IMG/VR virus record: IMGVR_UViG_3300017971_002929
Coordinates: 1 to 25,713 of that record
DNA: 25,713 nt
Strand: one strand, 5' to 3'
Origin: a virus
Within the stretch, counting starts at the first letter, position 1. The number at the start of each line of letters is the position of its first letter. Below the pieces are notes generated by a model, which searched no databases, was not told the origin of the DNA, and saw only the letters and a program-made list of their open reading frames with translations. Position numbers and translations under genes: made by a program. Positions 22,689 to 25,713 of the stretch are shown one piece after another.

Positions 22689-23185
22689 ACTATCAATATA
22701 TACACATACCAAAGACTGGGGGTACGTCTATATCAAAAGTTCTCGGTGTGTACGCACACCATGAAGATGTGGTAGATGACCATAGGTTTAAGTTTGCTTT
22801 TGTACGCCACCCCGTCACACGGTTTGTATCAGGCTTTCACTATTGGAAACGTAATAGGGAGCTAACTCCAGAGGAGTTTATAGATAACCCAGAGTACGCC
22901 AAGTACTGGGAGAACTTAATCTTTAGACCCCAGTGGAAGTTTATTTGTGACCTTGATGGTACTGTCAAAGTCGATTTCTTAGGGAGGTTTGAAACACTTA
23001 ATTCTGATTGGGAGAGGTTATGTGGGGTAATTGGTTTACCATACGTAGAGTTGCCTTGGGTACGCAGGGGGGATTACCCCCAACCAAACTTGAATGATAC
23101 CCACTTGAAATACCTTTATAATCGTTACAAGAAGGATTTTGAAATATTTGGATATGAGGTGAGAGATGACACTAACAGAGTTTGA
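22682..23185 (+). CDS. Sulfotransferase, PAPS-dependent (167 aa)
   Basis: Sulfotransferases move a sulfo group from PAPS to a hydroxyl or amine. Both cofactor motifs are present: the 5'-phosphosulfate loop HIPKTGGTS at residues 8-16 (Lys11) and the 3'-phosphate motif FVRHPVTRFVSGF at 40-52 (Arg42, Ser50, with the usual eight-residue spacing). FLGRFETLNSDWERLC and a C-terminal YNRYKKDFEIFGYE match the ending of carbohydrate sulfotransferases of the Sulfotransfer_2 kind. It is shorter than usual (about 170 rather than 220 or more) but both ends look intact. It overlaps both neighbours, so it belongs to the late operon. Likely substrates are cell-surface or virion glycans; this is inference. Confidence 0.88.
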   Translation: MVDYQYIHIPKTGGTSISKVLGVYAHHEDVVDDHRFKFAFVRHPVTRFVSGFHYWKRNRELTPEEFIDNPEYAKYWENLIFRPQWKFICDLDGTVKVDFLGRFETLNSDWERLCGVIGLPYVELPWVRRGDYPQPNLNDTHLKYLYNRYKKDFEIFGYEVRDDTNRV

Positions 23186-24998
23186 GACTGCTCTACGGGT
23201 ACACCTTAAGGATAGCGGTACCACGTGGTCAGATGCAGAGCTAGACAGATGCATTTACCATGCTATAGCCGACCTATCTAGGTTTATCCCACGTGAGCAG
23301 GTATATGAATTAACTTTAGACTTCGATGAAGTCAGTAATGAATCGGTTACTACTGAGTCTGCACATGGTACGTATAAGGCGTTGGCCAATAAACCCATCA
23401 AATGGGATAGTGAGACCGTCACTACCACGGCTGGCACCACTACCTATACTAGAGATACCGACTACACCATAGACTATTGGAACGGTAAGATAACCACTAT
23501 CAGTGGTGGAAGCATGGCTGTGTCTACCGAGTACTACATTGATTACACTGTTGACCAGACTACCATAGACATCAGCAGCCTCACAGACTTAATCCGTGTA
23601 GACCGTGTTGAGTATCCAGTTGGTACACTACCACGACAGATGGTAGACTGTGATGTATTTGATGATAAGCTAACGGTTACGTTCTTCCCCCAGAGGGATG
23701 AAAGAGACCAGACTAACTTATTCGGTGGGAAGCATTTAAGGGTATATTACCACGCATACCATACCAACCCAACAGATAGTGCAGCGGGTTCACACCCACT
23801 GTTCTTGGATGAAGTGGTTGTGAAAGGTTCAGAGGCTTACTCATGGCTCATAGAAGCAGCCCAGTATGAGCATCAAGCAGTTACCGATTTAGCTAGTGCT
23901 CGTACAGAGCTTGGGAATATTTCCCATACCAACGTGGGTACGGCTCTGACTGCAATAGGAACAGAACTAGGGTTGGCTAACACTGCTCTTGATGACATAG
24001 GAGCTATAGGAGATACGGTACATGCTGCTGTTACTACAGCCTTAGCCCTCATTAACTCCAACCTAGATTCTACGGCTACACCACTTGGTGACGTAGCTGA
24101 TGGAGCTTCCCCTGACTATCATGCACTAGCTGATACAGCCTTAGATGCTGCTGCTACCCAGATTGGTGCAGCTTCTACGCCTTTAGGTAATGTTGCCGAT
24201 GGTCAGTCACCCGATTACCACGCTCTTGCTGATGCTGCACTAGACGCTGCCAACACAGAGCTAGACACACCATCTACCGCTACCACTGGAGATATAGACT
24301 TAGGTGAAACAGCACATACCGATGTAGAAACCTACACAACTGGTGCTACTGCTCCATCTATCAAGAAATACCTTGAGGATGGGGATGATACAATTACCAC
24401 TGTGAATGTTGGTGACCGTGTAGCTGAGATGTACATCCAGTACGCACAGGCTTCTAAGTGGATAGCAGATGAATTCCAAAGGGAGCGGGAGCTATACCTA
24501 CAGCAAGCTCAGATACGTGCCAACCTAGCCAACGGTTACTACAACGAATCAATGGGTAGGTTAGCCCAAGTCCAGAGGAAGATAGAGGAAGCCAACGCAA
24601 GGTCTAATCAGGGTTCCGTGTACGTCCAAGAAGCCAGAGAACGACTAGACCAAATAAACACTAAGATAAACGAGTCTAACGCTTATGTCACAGTGGCACG
24701 TGGGGCTGCTGAGGAAGCGAGAATGAGGTTGGCACAGATAGAAGCCATCGTTGGGGAAGCTAACGCTCGTATCGCTACTGCTAGGGGATATGCTGAGCAG
24801 GTTTCATTCTACCTGTACCAGATGGATAGGTACATAGCAGAAGCAGAATCTTATATCGCAGTAGCTCAAAGTAACTTTGCTCTTGCTGATAAATACCGTG
24901 ACATGGGTATACTAAGGCGTAATGAGTTCTGGGGGATACTCGCCAGTAGAGCACAGGGTAAAGTCCATCGTCATGCTACCTCAACATCCACAATATAA
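23166..24998 (+). CDS. Connector-like N-terminus fused to coiled-coil repeats (610 aa)
   Basis: The ATG has GAGGTGAG upstream and lies 20 bp inside the sulfotransferase gene. Residues 1-60 (LTEFETALRVHLKDSGTTWS, then CIYHAIADLSRFIP) resemble head-tail adaptor (gp6-like) helices. A beta-rich part continues to about 215. An Ala/Thr-rich helical middle includes two 33-residue repeats (PLG[DN]VADGxSPDYHALAD) at about 304-369. Residues 465-576 are four exact 28-residue coiled-coil repeats. The His-rich end is KVHRHATSTSTI. It probably joins portal to tail and extends a helical stalk. It is the last gene before the terminator. The adaptor assignment is moderate; the repeats are certain. Confidence 0.7.
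   Translation: MTLTEFETALRVHLKDSGTTWSDAELDRCIYHAIADLSRFIPREQVYELTLDFDEVSNESVTTESAHGTYKALANKPIKWDSETVTTTAGTTTYTRDTDYTIDYWNGKITTISGGSMAVSTEYYIDYTVDQTTIDISSLTDLIRVDRVEYPVGTLPRQMVDCDVFDDKLTVTFFPQRDERDQTNLFGGKHLRVYYHAYHTNPTDSAAGSHPLFLDEVVVKGSEAYSWLIEAAQYEHQAVTDLASARTELGNISHTNVGTALTAIGTELGLANTALDDIGAIGDTVHAAVTTALALINSNLDSTATPLGDVADGASPDYHALADTALDAAATQIGAASTPLGNVADGQSPDYHALADAALDAANTELDTPSTATTGDIDLGETAHTDVETYTTGATAPSIKKYLEDGDDTITTVNVGDRVAEMYIQYAQASKWIADEFQRERELYLQQAQIRANLANGYYNESMGRLAQVQRKIEEANARSNQGSVYVQEARERLDQINTKINESNAYVTVARGAAEEARMRLAQIEAIVGEANARIATARGYAEQVSFYLYQMDRYIAEAESYIAVAQSNFALADKYRDMGILRRNEFWGILASRAQGKVHRHATSTSTI
24558..24893 (+). repeat. Four 84-bp coding repeats (28 residues each)
   Basis: The encoded units begin RLAQVQRKIEEANARS, RLDQINTKINESNAYV, RLAQIEAIVGEANARI and YLYQMDRYIAEAESYI, each 28 residues (four heptads) with no insertions between copies. 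A preceding unit starting YLQQAQIRANLANGYY looks one heptad shorter. DNA identity is lower than protein similarity, so the duplication is old or selected at the protein level. Confidence 0.85.
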
Positions 24999-25029
24999 CT
25001 CTACCACCATGTGTGGCTAGAGTCACTAT

Positions 25030-25059
25030 GAGGGGGGAAGCACCACCACTTCCCCCCTC
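25030..25059. terminator. Strong bidirectional hairpin terminator
   Basis: GAGGGGGGAAG (25030-25040) pairs perfectly with CTTCCCCCCTC (25049-25059) across an 8-nt loop. It sits between the end of the rightward late block and the end of the leftward genes, so it can stop both. A weaker hairpin CTCTA/TAGAG surrounds 24999-25022. Confidence 0.88.
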
Positions 25060-25063
25060 TTGC

Positions 25064-25153
25064 TTACCTTGTTCTCCACTTGTTCCAGTAAGTGATTCCT
25101 GTTATTATGGAAAACCACATCCCCACCGCTAAGGCCATAAGAGTATCCTCCAT
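25064..25153 (-). CDS. Micro membrane peptide (29 aa)
   Basis: Leftward ATG with AGAGG about 6 nt upstream. The product MEDTLMALAVGMWFSIITGI followed by TYWNKWRTR has one hydrophobic segment with a basic end, the shape of a single-span membrane peptide (N-out or N-in cannot be told). It overlaps the previous ORF by 25 bp and stops just before the terminator. Small membrane peptides can be holin or antiholin parts or toxins; no test of this is possible from sequence alone. Confidence 0.5.
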   Translation of the reverse strand: MEDTLMALAVGMWFSIITGITYWNKWRTR

Positions 25154-25260
25154 ATTGTCCTCTCAGTTAGTTCATTAAACATTACACGGAGGAAAACCCA
25201 CCAGAAGACCATAGCAAAGTTAAGCCATAGTGGGTCTTCTCGCTTCCAGTCCCAATCCAT
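25129..25260 (-). CDS. Micro membrane peptide (43 aa)
   Basis: The ATG overlaps the TAA of the HAD-like gene by one base (TAATG), implying coupled translation. The product MDWDWKREDPLWLNFAMVFW and onward has a Trp/Phe/Val-rich hydrophobic segment at about residues 11-28, after a charged start and before a charged tail (NELTERTIWR). It is probably a single-span inner-membrane peptide. Tiling with its neighbours supports it. No homologue was recognised. Confidence 0.5.
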   Translation of the reverse strand: MDWDWKREDPLWLNFAMVFWWVFLRVMFNELTERTIWRILLWP

Positions 25261-25709
25261 TACGATACCAGTATTGTAGGTATACCCTCTCTTCTAAGGT
25301 ACTCTACTATGATTGGGTTGTTGTCGAAGTGAACATCAATAATTATTTGATTTTTAATCACCTCATACTTACGTTTGGCTGCTTCGATTGAGGCAGCCTC
25401 ATACGATAAGTTCGCCCAATCAATGGTATCATCAGCATCTACCCAAAATACGGGTAGAAAGATACCGTGACGTTGTAACCACTGTAACATTGTATGCTGT
25501 CCATAAGGTTTACACGATGTTACAATATACCCAGTGTCTCTATCACCCAAGAACAGGTAAGGGTTAAGCTTAGGTTTCATGTGGTCAAATATGTCATTTA
25601 CCAGTTCCTCTAGGAAGCTATTCTCTACGTTAAGGTAACGTAACAGCTTGTATTTCCACTTAGTTCCATCTTCTGTTAGCACACCATGTAAGTCAAAGCT
25701 TATGTTCAT
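25260..25709 (-). CDS. HAD-like hydrolase with altered motif I (149 aa)
   Basis: HAD phosphatases use DxDGx[TV] in motif I. Here ISFDLHGVLT (residues 3-12) keeps the nucleophile Asp6 but has His8 where the acid/base Asp normally lies. Motif II is probably VTSC with Ser, motif III Lys in KRKYEVIK, and motif IV HFDNNP near residue 127. About 150 residues is a minimal HAD core with a small or no cap, near phage polynucleotide- or 5'-nucleotidase-like sizes. The start near the window edge looks complete; its SD is only partly visible. It may be a phosphatase with changed chemistry or a non-catalytic binder. Confidence 0.75.
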   Translation of the reverse strand: MNISFDLHGVLTEDGTKWKYKLLRYLNVENSFLEELVNDIFDHMKPKLNPYLFLGDRDTGYIVTSCKPYGQHTMLQWLQRHGIFLPVFWVDADDTIDWANLSYEAASIEAAKRKYEVIKNQIIIDVHFDNNPIIVEYLRREGIPTILVS

Positions 25710-25713
25710 CTTA

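Overview
The window looks like part of the genome of a tailed double-stranded DNA bacteriophage (Caudoviricetes). It carries an almost complete virion-building block: small and large terminase, portal, scaffold, HK97-type capsid protein, probable decoration protein, tail hub-like proteins, tail fibre and connector-like protein. Strong Shine-Dalgarno (SD) sequences, GTG and TTG starts, ATGA-type overlaps, sigma70-type promoters and hairpin terminators indicate a bacterial host. The host phylum cannot be read from the sequence. No integrase, rRNA, tRNA, CRISPR array or insertion sequence was seen.

Layout. (1) Positions 1-306 are non-coding, with short GC-rich tandem repeats and alternating purine/pyrimidine sequence. 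(2) Positions 410-2528 hold nine small leftward genes, three with zinc-ribbon or zinc-finger cysteine patterns and one membrane protein. They run from a divergent promoter near 2600 and an internal promoter near 1280 to a hairpin terminator at 307-340. (3) Positions 2663-24998 form one rightward block: small terminase, four small genes (some overlapping), large terminase, portal, a 2181-residue giant protein, a micro-ORF, then an internal promoter that starts scaffold, capsid, decoration protein and a string of tail-associated genes. The block ends with a 171-residue unknown, a compact sulfotransferase and a connector/coiled-coil fusion. A strong terminator follows at 25030-25059. (4) Positions 25064-25709 are leftward and convergent: a HAD-like hydrolase followed by two tiny membrane-peptide ORFs.

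How it fits together. Terminase and portal package DNA into a shell built by scaffold and capsid protein, with decoration proteins outside. No sheath, major tail protein or tape-measure-like protein is visible after the capsid gene. This makes a short-tailed (podovirus-like) virion plausible, with the giant protein as a candidate internal or ejected protein; that is inference. Four promoters share TTGACA-N17-TATAAT with an extended -10, and three of them share an identical TGTGTTATAAT. The divergent pair is arranged in exact mirror symmetry, which suggests coordinated control.

The most unusual items are the sulfotransferase inside the late structural operon, the giant protein between portal and scaffold with an embedded acetyltransferase-like segment, a connector protein with four exact 28-residue repeats, promoters placed almost on top of start codons, and a HAD-like enzyme with the second motif I aspartate replaced by histidine.
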